A stretch of 8,960 nt of DNA, taken from Weeksellaceae bacterium. Lineage in GTDB: Bacteria > Bacteroidota > Bacteroidia > Flavobacteriales > Weeksellaceae. The stretch is from positions 1-8,960 of the forward strand of contig JAKOOI010000070.1 in NCBI GenBank assembly GCA_022701475.1, read 5' to 3'. Positions 1 to 6,442 of this stretch are shown in pieces. The position numbers were made by a program, and so were the translations under genes. Positions within the stretch are counted from its first letter, which is position 1. Each line of letters starts with the position of its first letter. The notes under the pieces were generated by a model that saw only the letters and a program-made list of their open reading frames with translations, was not told the DNA's origin and did not search any database.

Positions 1-324
1 CAGGCTGATTTTTTCAATTTCCCTGTAAGCGGGTTCTAAAAACACATTTTTATCTGTTTCATTGTTTTCTATGCTTATCTTTTTTTCCAGGTAGCCTGTT
101 CTTTTTACGATAACATCAGTTAACCTGCCGGTATCCTTACTGAACTGGAAGACTCCGGAAGAATCTGCATAATACATATTCCCGTTGATGATAATTTCAC
201 TGAATCCCAGCTTTTCTCCGGATGACTGATCCTGAATGATCAGGGTCTGCGAATAGAAAGCAGCAACGGGAAAGAAGTAAAAGAGTGCCACAAGGCACTC
301 CTTCAGAAGTATTGAATTCTTCAT
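1..324 (-). CDS. Secreted protein with N-terminal carboxypeptidase-regulatory-like domain (partial, 3' end outside window)
   Basis: The reading frame starts at the ATG at 324 (reverse strand) and stays open to the left edge, giving 108 residues of an incomplete protein. Residues 1-25 are a signal peptide: basic start, hydrophobic core LVALFYFFPVAAF, likely cleavage at FYS|QT. Residues 27-97 have the rhythm of a carboxypeptidase-D regulatory-like (Ig-type beta sandwich) repeat: SGEKLGFSEIIING, then YYADSSGVFQFS, then a GYLEKKISI strand and FLEP. The following YREIEKISL resembles the linker that precedes the TonB box or plug in Bacteroidota outer-membrane receptors. The protein is therefore probably the start of a TonB-dependent receptor or another large envelope protein carrying this domain, but no plug or barrel is visible, so its function is open. 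Its start overlaps the stop of the upstream small gene by 4 bases (ATGA), so the two are very likely translationally coupled. Confidence 0.75.
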   Translation of the reverse strand, partial: MKNSILLKECLVALFYFFPVAAFYSQTLIIQDQSSGEKLGFSEIIINGNMYYADSSGVFQFSKDTGRLTDVIVKRTGYLEKKISIENNETDKNVFLEPAYREIEKISL

Positions 325-575
325 AAATCAGGGTTGGGAACGGTCGTAATTCTGAAAGTTGTTGAAGACGAAATGGCAATTCCGAAAAGATAAAAAGTTT
401 CAGTAACGGCCTGTATGCCATGTCCTGAATTTCCTATACTCTGACAGGCGCCGGTAATAATCTGTGTCCCGAAAAATTTTCTGCCTGCTGAGGTGTCATC
501 CTGATCCGCTTTGAAAGAGGTGAGGGACAAGACCAATCCCAAAATTAAAGTGGTGTTAAGTACATTTTTTTTCAT
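321..575 (-). CDS. Small secreted protein, 84 aa, unknown function
   Basis: The 84-residue product begins with MKKNVLNTTLILGLVLSLTS, a convincing Sec signal (basic start, hydrophobic core to about residue 20), with cleavage likely near FKA|DQ at 21-24. The mature part is about 60 residues, rich in Gly, Ser and Thr, with one cysteine (GACQ at 42-45) and a hydrophobic stretch FYLFGIAISSSTTF at 61-74 that could be a beta strand pair or a weak membrane segment. I do not recognise the family. There is no lipobox, so it is not a lipoprotein. Its TGA stop lies inside the ATGA that starts the next gene, which supports both a real coding sequence and a joint function with the regulatory-domain protein downstream. 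It is divergent from the XRE regulator at 773, with about 200 bases between them. Confidence 0.7.
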   Translation of the reverse strand: MKKNVLNTTLILGLVLSLTSFKADQDDTSAGRKFFGTQIITGACQSIGNSGHGIQAVTETFYLFGIAISSSTTFRITTVPNPDL

Positions 576-672
576 GATGTATTATTTTATTATTCCTACT
601 TCCAGGTATTTTTTAAGTCGCTGTTTCGGCTGGTCCGGCTATTGGGTTTCATTGATCAATAATTCAATGCAT

Positions 673-702
673 CTAAACTATTAAATAGTAATGAGGACAC
701 AA
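673..702 (-). promoter_or_regulatory. Candidate Bacteroidota promoter for the leftward gene pair
   Basis: Read on the minus strand there is a TTG at 702-700, a 19-base spacer and then TAGTTTAG at 680-673. The Bacteroidota consensus is TTG-N17-23-TANNTTTG, so this matches except for one base in the -7 box. It would give a leader of roughly 90 bases before the ATG at 575. A perfect palindrome ATTGATCAAT lies in that leader at 651-660 and could be an operator. This is a consensus match only. Confidence 0.35.
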
Positions 703-753
703 GCTCATTTATTTACCAATATCATACAATTTTTTACCAAAGGAAAAAAAAGT

Positions 754-761
754 TATTTTTG
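754..761 (+). promoter_or_regulatory. Candidate -7 box (TATTTTTG) for the XRE regulator
   Basis: TATTTTTG fits the Bacteroidota -7 consensus TANNTTTG exactly. No TTG is found at the usual distance upstream, so the -33 half is weak or absent. The box ends only 11 bases before the ATG at 773, so the transcript would have a leader of about 5 bases or none. Such AT-rich octamers also occur by chance. Confidence 0.35.
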
Positions 762-772
762 TAAAAAAAACA

Positions 773-1111
773 ATGATGAATATAGGTTTGAATATGAAGA
801 TATTGCGGGAAAAGCAGGGGAAATCACAAAGGGAGATTGCAGATTTATTAAATATTGACCGGAGAACCTATGCAAAATGGGAAGAAGGAGCAACAGAAGT
901 AAGAAGCAGCCTGATTCCGGATTTGGCAGAAATTTTCGGAGTTGGAATTGCCGACTTATATAAAAACACTGATGCTATTGAAACAAGGGATATTTTAAGA
1001 GACCATGGAAGGTCAGCAAGCCGTGCAGTAATAATCATCACTGATCAGGAAGTGGTAAACAGGTTTTTGGATGTATTGAATAAAAGTATGGAAACACCAA
1101 AAGGTAAATGA
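773..1111 (+). CDS. XRE/Cro-C1-type helix-turn-helix transcriptional regulator
   Basis: The 112-residue protein has one HTH_3 domain at about residues 4-63. Its start NIGLNMKILREKQGKSQREIADLLNI is typical of the first helices, although split here by numbering: the scaffold helix is near 7-15, the helix-turn-helix near 18-39, and the recognition helix is DRRTYAKWEEG (29-39). The tail (64-112) is short, has the motif TDQEVVNRFLDVLNK, probably amphipathic and possibly for dimerisation, and carries no sensor domain. I chose the first ATG at 773; ATG codons at 776 and 794 are alternatives, but 794 would cut into the first helix. There is no Shine-Dalgarno sequence. The gene stands alone, divergent from the 575-1 pair and 113 bases ahead of the Cys/His protein gene. 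Whether it regulates either neighbour cannot be read from the sequence. No toxin partner is adjacent. Confidence 0.88.
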   Translation: MMNIGLNMKILREKQGKSQREIADLLNIDRRTYAKWEEGATEVRSSLIPDLAEIFGVGIADLYKNTDAIETRDILRDHGRSASRAVIIITDQEVVNRFLDVLNKSMETPKGK

Positions 1112-1212
1112 TATTGCTGATTAAAAATCCCAGAATGCGAACTTCTTTCCGATACACATCTTTTATATCTAATTTTAAGAAAACTTTAATCCTTATTCTT
1201 AAATTATTTTTA

Positions 1213-1220
1213 TAATTTTG
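1213..1220 (+). promoter_or_regulatory. Candidate -7 box (TAATTTTG) directly before the Cys/His protein
   Basis: TAATTTTG matches TANNTTTG exactly. It ends 4 bases before the ATG at 1225, so a transcript made from it would be leaderless or start at the codon itself. There is no clear -33 TTG. It may also be a chance match in AT-rich DNA. Confidence 0.3.
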
Positions 1221-1224
1221 GGGC

Positions 1225-1581
1225 ATGATTTTTAAGGAAAACAAAAATCTGAAGAATTTTATTTCCAGGCTCCTGTTTGGGATCTATTTTCTTGCGCTGT
1301 TTTCCCAGAGTTTCCACAGCCATAGTGCTGAAGAGGTTTTCAAAAATTTCAGCTTTAAAAAATCAGAAAACACCCTTACCAAGAATACTTCGAAAGAAAA
1401 GCCGGCCGACTGTCTTGCCTGCCATTTCCTGGCAACCGGGCACACCCTGGTTCCGGAAGAATTCAGCTTCTCTTTTGAAAGCTATACCCATGAAGTCCGA
1501 CAGGTTATTGCCATTCAGGAAAAAATCTGGTCACAGACAAAATTCACCTTTCAGCTCCGGGGGCCGCCCGCAGTGGCATAA
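1225..1581 (+). CDS. Small membrane-anchored Cys/His protein with C-terminal LRGPP motif (DUF2946-like, putative metal-related)
   Basis: The 118-residue protein has a basic start and one hydrophobic segment (about 12-29, RLLFGIYFLALFSQSF) that acts as signal or anchor. The likely extracytoplasmic part follows: a HSHS motif (31-34), a basic/polar linker, then DCLACHFLATGH (62-73) with C63, C66, H67 and H73, and a tail ending LRGPPAVA (111-118). A short protein with an N-terminal helix, a His-rich HSHS stretch, a paired-cysteine motif and an [R][GA]PP tail is the general pattern of DUF2946-like proteins encoded near TonB receptors and metal genes in proteobacteria and Bacteroidota. That pattern and the neighbouring ZnuD-like receptor suggest a role in binding or sensing Zn or Cu. 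The CxxCH also equals a c-type haem motif, but the protein is otherwise unlike a cytochrome. The downstream hairpin suggests it is transcribed separately from the receptor. Frame choice: the overlapping +1 frame (1277-1606) lacks a signal and is a shadow. Confidence 0.72.
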   Translation: MIFKENKNLKNFISRLLFGIYFLALFSQSFHSHSAEEVFKNFSFKKSENTLTKNTSKEKPADCLACHFLATGHTLVPEEFSFSFESYTHEVRQVIAIQEKIWSQTKFTFQLRGPPAVA

Positions 1582-1656
1582 TCTTATCTCTTTTTACAGG
1601 CTTTAACAGGATTGAAGTTCGATGTTTCATGATGCATAAAGTATAATGTCTAAAAA

Positions 1657-1694
1657 CATAATATCCGGATAATGACCGGATTATGGTGATTTTT
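1657..1694 (+). terminator. Probable intrinsic terminator after the Cys/His protein
   Basis: CATAAT-(AT)-CCGG at 1657-1668 pairs with CCGGATTATG at 1676-1685: ten pairs with a two-base bulge, loop ATAATGA. TTTTT follows at 1690-1694, four bases after the stem, which is looser than usual. It lies 75 bases after the stop of the upstream gene. It could instead be a regulatory hairpin. Confidence 0.45.
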
Positions 1695-1727
1695 ACTGTT
1701 TCGTATGCTCCTGCATGTTTACAATCT

Positions 1728-1798
1728 GTACATGAATACAGTATCTGATATGATATGACCGGTACTTTATACATTAGTGCATTATACATTTTGTACAT
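1728..1798 (+). repeat. Four TRTACAT motifs upstream of the TonB receptor (candidate operator array)
   Basis: TGTACAT occurs at 1728-1734 and 1792-1798 and TATACAT at 1768-1774 and 1783-1789. The middle two belong to an exact nine-base direct repeat, TTATACATT at 1767-1775 and 1782-1790, with a period of 15 bases; TTGTACATC at 1791-1799 is a third, diverged copy. The leftmost copy sits in the dyad CTGTA-N6-TACAG. The position upstream of a putative metal receptor suggests binding sites for a regulator, but no known box is matched. Confidence 0.4.
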
Positions 1799-1900
1799 CA
1801 GAAACATTGCACAGTAAAAACAGACCTGTTAAAAAGCCAGCCATTCAACTTTTTACGTAAAGTGTACTTTTTGAGTATACGCAAATCAATCTATTACACA

Positions 1901-4294
1901 ATGAAACTGATATACAGTTTGATGCTTGTCCTTTGCGGACTGGTATTGACAAATGCACAACAGGCCTACCGTGTAGAAGGCACCGTGCAGGATTTCCATG
2001 ACAAAACCATGCTGGAGCATGCAGTGGTGACCCTCGGGGATTTTTCTGCAACCACGGATAAAAACGGGAAATTCCTGTTCAGTAAAATTCCCGCCGGCAA
2101 ATACACCCTTACGGCCAGGCATCCGGACTGCAACGATTATACTGAAAATGTAGGAGTTGCACAGGATGCAAATCTCAGAATCACGCTTGAGCACCATATC
2201 CGGGATATCGAAACGGTAACGGTTCACGGAAGCCATAAAAATAACGGGAGTATGGTGGTAACAACGCTTGATAAATCTTCCATTTCAAGGAATGTTACGG
2301 AAAATATCGGTAACCTTCTGACGAATATTTCGGGGGTAAATGTGCTCAAAACCGGAAATAATATTGCAAAGCCTGTCATCCATGGACTGTATGGCAGCAG
2401 GGTGGCCATTCTCAACGATGGTGTGAAGCTGGCAGAACAGGAATGGGGCGTTGAACATGCACCGAATGTAGATGTGAATAATTTTGAACATATCGATGTT
2501 ATCAAAGGCGCATCTGCCCTCAAGTACGGAAGCGGTGCTGTAGGAGGTGTCGTGATGTTGCAGCCGCAGGTTTTACCGAAAAAGGATACTCTTATGGGAG
2601 CAGTTTCCTTGTCAGGTATTTCCAACGGCCGTGGCGCTGGTCTCAGCGTTAAGCTGGCAGAAACCTGGAAGAACGGTTGGGCTGTAAAAACCAATGGCAG
2701 CTTTAAAAAGCTGGGAGACCTGGATGCCCCGATGTACGGCCTTATGAATGCGGGGCTTCAGAGTTCCGGTTTTAACTTTGGGGTTCAGAAGATGAATTTC
2801 GACAAAGGTTTCTCTTTTGATTATTACCTAACCAATAATACCGTTGGGATTCTCAGAAGTTCTCATGTCGGGAACTCCGAAGACCTGTATCTCGCCCTTA
2901 CTTCTCCTGAACCGATCTATCAGAGAGATTTCAGCTATAGTATCGATAATCCGAGACAGGAGATCGAGCATCATATTGCTAAAATTTCTGCTTACCGGAG
3001 ATTCAGCGATTTCGGTAAAATTACAGCTACCTACAGCTTTCAGTACAATCATAGAAAGGAATTCGATATCCGGCGCGGGGAAGAACTCAGTAAAAAGGCC
3101 GCTCTTGATCTGGAACTGATAACCAATGACCTTAATATCGATCATATCATTGAAAGAGGAAAATGGAACCTGGAATCAGGAATCAATGCCGGTTATCAGA
3201 ATAATTATTCAAATACACAGACTGAAGCCAGGCGCCTCGTCCCCAATTACGACAGATATTATGGAGGAGCGTATTCCGTATTTAAGTATAAAGCAATACC
3301 GGATCTTGATCTGGAAGCAGGCGGAAGATACGATTTTGATCATTATGAAGTGACAAAATGGTATGACCTCAGCGATTGGAATAAACAATATGCCGCAGAT
3401 TATGCCAATTTTGTAGTGAGGATAAACCAAAACAGAATTCTTACCAGGCCTTCACTAAGTTATCATAATATCTCAGCCAATGCAGGGATTGTTTATCATC
3501 CTTCATCTTATTTCAATCTGAAAATAAATTATGCCAGGGTTTCCAGGTCGCCTAATGTTGCTGAACTTTTTTCAGACGGGCTGCACCATTCGGCAGCAAT
3601 TATCGAACGGGGAGATATGCGGATTAAAAGTGAAACAGGAAATCAGTTTAATCTGGTGGCGGATATAAAAGCCAATGTTTTGAAAGGATTGAATGTTTCA
3701 GTAAATCCGTATTTCTTTTACACGAAAAACTTTATTAATGAAGTACCGTCCGGATATCAGAATACACAGTGGGGAGGTGCCTTTGTAGTATATAAATATG
3801 AGCAGATCGATGCAAAAATGTATGGACTTGATCTGGATGTTCAGCTTAAAATATCGGATCATCTTGAATATAAAGGGAACGCATCGTACGTGTACGGACA
3901 GGACCTTACCCATGATGTACCGCTGATCATGATGATGCCTCCTAATTTTAATAATGCATTGGAATTCAGTAAAAAAGAATGGAAAAACTTTTATATCAAT
4001 GTAAGCAACAATACGTACCTGAAGCAGACCCGTTTTCCTGTGTATAATATTCCGATCAGGCGATTTGACTCAGAAGGGAATGCCTATGCTCAGGAAGTGG
4101 ATATTTCCACCCCTCCAAACGGCTATTCTTTGTGGAATCTTCAGGCAGGGGTAAAGCTGTCCAGAAATTTCGGAGTGGATTTTTCCGCCCGTAATGTATT
4201 CAATCAGGCCTACCGAGCCTATCTTAACAGACTTCGTTTCTTTGCTGATGATATGGGAAGAAACTTTATTTTAACTTTTAAATATCAATTTTAA
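1901..4294 (+). CDS. TonB-dependent outer-membrane receptor, ZnuD-like (putative zinc or other metal uptake)
   Basis: The 797-residue protein imports a ligand across the outer membrane using TonB-ExbB-ExbD energy. Residues 1-19 are a signal peptide (cleavage likely TNA|QQ). Residues 24-97 form a carboxypeptidase-regulatory-like domain (VEGTVQD, TTDKNGKFLF, IPAGKYTL), a common Bacteroidota extension. IETVTVHG (103-110) is the probable TonB box. The plug covers about 115-225, with KPVIHGLYGSRVAILNDGV and IKGASALKYGSGAVGGVV as its conserved blocks. The rest is a 22-strand-type beta barrel ending in aromatic Phe (KYQF). The segment ELFSDGLHHSAA, with H562 and H563, followed by ERGDMRIKSETGNQFNL, matches the part of the ZnuD/PfeA-like group where zinc receptors show an ELxxxGxHxxT pattern; this supports a metal role, not proof of zinc. 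I chose ATG 1901 because the upstream in-frame GTG at 1862 would put 13 polar residues before the signal peptide. It is the first gene of a two-gene unit. Confidence 0.93.
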   Translation: MKLIYSLMLVLCGLVLTNAQQAYRVEGTVQDFHDKTMLEHAVVTLGDFSATTDKNGKFLFSKIPAGKYTLTARHPDCNDYTENVGVAQDANLRITLEHHIRDIETVTVHGSHKNNGSMVVTTLDKSSISRNVTENIGNLLTNISGVNVLKTGNNIAKPVIHGLYGSRVAILNDGVKLAEQEWGVEHAPNVDVNNFEHIDVIKGASALKYGSGAVGGVVMLQPQVLPKKDTLMGAVSLSGISNGRGAGLSVKLAETWKNGWAVKTNGSFKKLGDLDAPMYGLMNAGLQSSGFNFGVQKMNFDKGFSFDYYLTNNTVGILRSSHVGNSEDLYLALTSPEPIYQRDFSYSIDNPRQEIEHHIAKISAYRRFSDFGKITATYSFQYNHRKEFDIRRGEELSKKAALDLELITNDLNIDHIIERGKWNLESGINAGYQNNYSNTQTEARRLVPNYDRYYGGAYSVFKYKAIPDLDLEAGGRYDFDHYEVTKWYDLSDWNKQYAADYANFVVRINQNRILTRPSLSYHNISANAGIVYHPSSYFNLKINYARVSRSPNVAELFSDGLHHSAAIIERGDMRIKSETGNQFNLVADIKANVLKGLNVSVNPYFFYTKNFINEVPSGYQNTQWGGAFVVYKYEQIDAKMYGLDLDVQLKISDHLEYKGNASYVYGQDLTHDVPLIMMMPPNFNNALEFSKKEWKNFYINVSNNTYLKQTRFPVYNIPIRRFDSEGNAYAQEVDISTPPNGYSLWNLQAGVKLSRNFGVDFSARNVFNQAYRAYLNRLRFFADDMGRNFILTFKYQF

Positions 4295-4313
4295 CTACTA
4301 AAAATTTAAAACA

Positions 4314-4901
4314 ATGAAAAATATTTTTAAAAACACCACCTTTATTTCAGGAATTTTATTTTTAACCCTTTCTTTCGGTCTTACTTCTTGTAACAGAAGC
4401 GATGACGAAGCAGACGATCTTCCGCAGGAGGAACTCTCCGATGTATTGCTTAAAGTAACAGATGAAGCAGGTGGTGCACCGGTTGTATATGATTATCAGG
4501 TAAACAGTACCACCAATCCCAACGTGAAACTCATTAACGGGCATACCTATAATGTAGAAGTAATTTTCAAAAACGGAAATGAAGATGCGACCCAGGAAAT
4601 CAAAGATGCAAAAGACGAGCATTTTCTGGTGTATAATTTCCCCAATTCCGATATTACCTTAACCCGTACGGACGATAGTTCTTCTACCAGAGGAGATGGC
4701 AAGCGGGTAGGATTAAAAACGAGATGGGTGGTGAATACTGCCGTGAAAAATACATCGGCAGCGAGCCAGTTGGTACTTACCCTCTTCCATGAACCGGTTA
4801 CTGTTTCCGAATCCTCTGCAGTCAGCGGTAACGGAGTAGTGTATGGAGCTCATACAGGCGGTGAGACAGACGCCCAGGCCAATTACAATATAACCAATTA
4901 A
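4314..4901 (+). CDS. Lipoprotein partnered with TonB receptor (family often named 'type 1 periplasmic binding fold superfamily protein')
   Basis: The 195-residue protein carries a lipoprotein signal: basic start, hydrophobic core FISGILFLTLSFGL and lipobox LTSC with Cys26 as the lipidated residue. An acidic tether (NRSDDEADDLPQEEL) follows; acidic residues near the Cys are typical of surface-exported Bacteroidota lipoproteins, though the exact export signal is not certain. The mature domain looks all-beta. Conserved-looking blocks are GHTYNVEVIFKN (76-87), AKDEHFLVYNF (99-109), RVGLKTRW (131-138), LVLTLFHEP (153-161) and HTGGETDAQANYNI (180-193). I recognise these from a family of short flavobacterial lipoproteins encoded next to ZnuD-like receptors. 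H103, H159 and H180 with nearby acids could bind metal (inference). It starts 19 bases after the receptor stop, so the pair is one operon, and a strong terminator follows. Confidence 0.82.
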   Translation: MKNIFKNTTFISGILFLTLSFGLTSCNRSDDEADDLPQEELSDVLLKVTDEAGGAPVVYDYQVNSTTNPNVKLINGHTYNVEVIFKNGNEDATQEIKDAKDEHFLVYNFPNSDITLTRTDDSSSTRGDGKRVGLKTRWVVNTAVKNTSAASQLVLTLFHEPVTVSESSAVSGNGVVYGAHTGGETDAQANYNITN

Positions 4902-4923
4902 CATCCTTTATTTTGTTACGTTG

Positions 4924-4950
4924 AACCACTGACTCCGTCAGTGGTTTTTT
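4924..4950 (+). terminator. Intrinsic terminator of the receptor-lipoprotein operon
   Basis: A perfect ten-base-pair stem AACCACTGAC / GTCAGTGGTT encloses the loop TCC and runs straight into six T residues (4945-4950). It begins 22 bases after the lipoprotein stop. This is one of the clearest terminators in the window. Confidence 0.92.
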
Positions 4951-5009
4951 ATTTACTAGCAATTAGCGGTATAAGTTGATTTTAATAACAGATTTTCATA
5001 AAATTTTTA

Positions 5010-5017
5010 TATTTTTG
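5010..5017 (+). promoter_or_regulatory. Candidate -7 box (TATTTTTG) for tig
   Basis: TATTTTTG matches TANNTTTG exactly and lies 22 bases before the ATG at 5040, giving a leader of roughly 15-18 AT-rich bases. No TTG lies at 17-23 bases upstream; the nearest, at 4976-4978, is 31 bases away. The location between the operon terminator and tig makes it credible. Confidence 0.5.
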
Positions 5018-5039
5018 CAACCTAAAATTTTAATCAATA

Positions 5040-6374
5040 ATGAAGGTTACCGCAAAAAACCATGATGACGTAAGTGCATTGCTTACAGTGACATTGGAAA
5101 AATCTGACTACAAAGAAAGAGTAGAGAAGCAACTGATTAATTATGCTAAAAATGCGCAAGTTCCTGGTTTCAGAAAAGGGAAAGTGCCTTTAAGTATGGT
5201 TAGAAAGCAATATGAAGCAGGAATTGCGTTCGAAGAAATCAACAAGCAGGTTTCTGATGCCCTGAACGGCTACGTGAACGAAAACAAACTGAGACTGGTA
5301 GGTCAGCCGGTTCCTCAGCCTGTGAATGAGTTCGATTACAATGCAGATCAGCTGGAAGTTGCCTTTGAAGTAGGATATGAGCCTGAATTCACCATAGATT
5401 TAGCGAAATACGAAGCCCCGCACTATAAAGTGGAAGCTTCCGAAAAAGAAATCAACAAGAGCATCGAGAACATGCAGAAGCGTTTTGCTGAGCAGGTTCC
5501 TCAGGATGCCATCACCGAAGAATCTTACATCGCCCTTGAGGTTGCTCAGGTAGTGGAAGAAAATGCTGAAGGTGAGCACCACCACCAGCCGAAAAACGTT
5601 ACCGTTACTGCCGAGAACAAAGAAGCTTTCCAATTGGTGAAAGACCTGAAAATGGACGGTTCCGTAAAAGTATCCAAAGAAACGCTTACCGGTAACGAAG
5701 AACTGGCAAAAGAATTAGGATTCTCTAAAGAAGAAGCTGAGCATCTGCACCACAATGAAGTGGAAGTGAAAGTAAAAGACTTCTACTCTCTGAATCTTGC
5801 CGAACTGAACGAAGAGCTTTTCGATAAAGTATATGGGGAAGGAAACATCAAGTCTGAAGAAGAACTGAAGGAAAAAGTAAAAACCGAGCTTGACGAATAT
5901 TTCCAGCAGAATGCCGACGTTCATTTCGTGAACAAAGTACTCGAGCAGGTTTCTGAAAAAGAAGAAGTAAAGCTTCCTGAAGAATTCCTGGTAAAATGGT
6001 TGGTATTTTCCAATCAGAACATCCAGTCTGAAGAGCAGGCAAAAGAGATCCTGGAAGCGGAGAAAAATCAATTGAAATACCAGATCATCGAAGGAAAACT
6101 GATGACCGATAACAACATCCAGCTGGATTATGCCGATGTACTGGGCCAGGCTGAACAATTGGTGAGAAACCAGCTTGCGATTTACGGAATCCACCACTTA
6201 GGGGACGAAGAAATCCAGAAATATGCTGTTGAAATGCTGAAAGACCAGGAGCAGGTAAGACAGATCTCTTCTGAAGTGGCGATGACCAAGCTGAAAGACG
6301 TGATCCTTGAGAAAGCAACCAAAAAAGAAACGGCGATCTCTCACGACGAGTTTTTAGAAGAACTTAAAAAATAA
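5040..6374 (+). CDS. tig: Trigger factor, ribosome-associated chaperone
   Basis: The 444-residue cytoplasmic protein is close to the usual 430-450. The N-terminal ribosome-binding domain (1-about 120) carries the signature loop GFRKGKVP at 43-50, which contacts ribosomal protein L23 near the exit tunnel. The C-terminal chaperone domain (about 255-444) is helical, charged and begins with NLAELNEELFDKVYGEG. The middle domain (about 150-250), where FKBP-type prolyl isomerase activity normally sits, is diverged: I find no IPGFE-like or FPxxY-like block, and it contains two His clusters, HHH at 180-182 and HLHH at 235-238. Chaperone function is confident; isomerase activity is doubtful. The gene is monocistronic by appearance, with its own -7 box and terminator. 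Unlike E. coli, clpP and clpX do not follow directly. The start has an A-rich leader and no Shine-Dalgarno, normal for this phylum. Confidence 0.95.
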   Translation: MKVTAKNHDDVSALLTVTLEKSDYKERVEKQLINYAKNAQVPGFRKGKVPLSMVRKQYEAGIAFEEINKQVSDALNGYVNENKLRLVGQPVPQPVNEFDYNADQLEVAFEVGYEPEFTIDLAKYEAPHYKVEASEKEINKSIENMQKRFAEQVPQDAITEESYIALEVAQVVEENAEGEHHHQPKNVTVTAENKEAFQLVKDLKMDGSVKVSKETLTGNEELAKELGFSKEEAEHLHHNEVEVKVKDFYSLNLAELNEELFDKVYGEGNIKSEEELKEKVKTELDEYFQQNADVHFVNKVLEQVSEKEEVKLPEEFLVKWLVFSNQNIQSEEQAKEILEAEKNQLKYQIIEGKLMTDNNIQLDYADVLGQAEQLVRNQLAIYGIHHLGDEEIQKYAVEMLKDQEQVRQISSEVAMTKLKDVILEKATKKETAISHDEFLEELKK

Positions 6375-6394
6375 TCTGTTTTTTGCAGAGTCAT

Positions 6395-6425
6395 AAAGCC
6401 TACCGGTAATCCGGTGGGCTTTTTT
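6395..6425 (+). terminator. Intrinsic terminator of tig
   Basis: AAAGCCTACCGG at 6395-6406 pairs with CCGGTGGGCTTT at 6411-6422, twelve pairs including one T-G wobble, loop TAAT, with T residues at 6420-6425. It starts 20 bases after the tig stop. Confidence 0.92.
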
Positions 6426-6442
6426 ATGTAAAAAGGGTAAAA

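Larger units (their letters stand above)
1582..1900 (+). other. 319-base intergenic region between Cys/His protein and TonB receptor
   Basis: There is no credible gene here. In order it holds a hairpin at 1657-1685 followed by T residues, an inverted repeat CTGTA/TACAG at 1726-1741, and four copies of TRTACAT between 1728 and 1798. Then come AGTGCA at 1776-1781 facing TGCAC at 1808-1812, and an AT-rich leader up to the receptor ATG at 1901. No exact TANNTTTG box is present; TACTTTTTG at 1865-1873 is one base too long in the spacer. The region is longer and more repeat-rich than the other gaps here, as expected for a regulated promoter. Confidence 0.6.

Noticed and set aside
631..640. Shared GGTCCGGC string between this leader and 7360-7367
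   Set aside because: Eight bases only, in different contexts and without matching flanks; best taken as coincidence.
773..1111. XRE regulator as antitoxin or phage repressor of a mobile element
   Set aside because: No toxin, integrase, phage or transposase gene lies in the window, and the neighbours look like ordinary chromosomal genes.
1277..1606. 109-aa plus-strand frame overlapping the Cys/His protein gene
   Set aside because: It has no signal sequence or domain pattern and lies almost wholly inside the better supported frame that carries an anchor, the CxxCH motif and the LRGPP tail.
1862..1900. GTG-started N-terminal extension of the TonB receptor
   Set aside because: It would place 13 residues before a clean signal peptide; ATG 1901 gives a normal start.
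5715..6197. 160-aa minus-strand frame rich in Phe and Leu
   Set aside because: It is the antisense of Lys/Glu-rich trigger factor codons, which gives Phe/Leu runs artificially; it is not a membrane protein.
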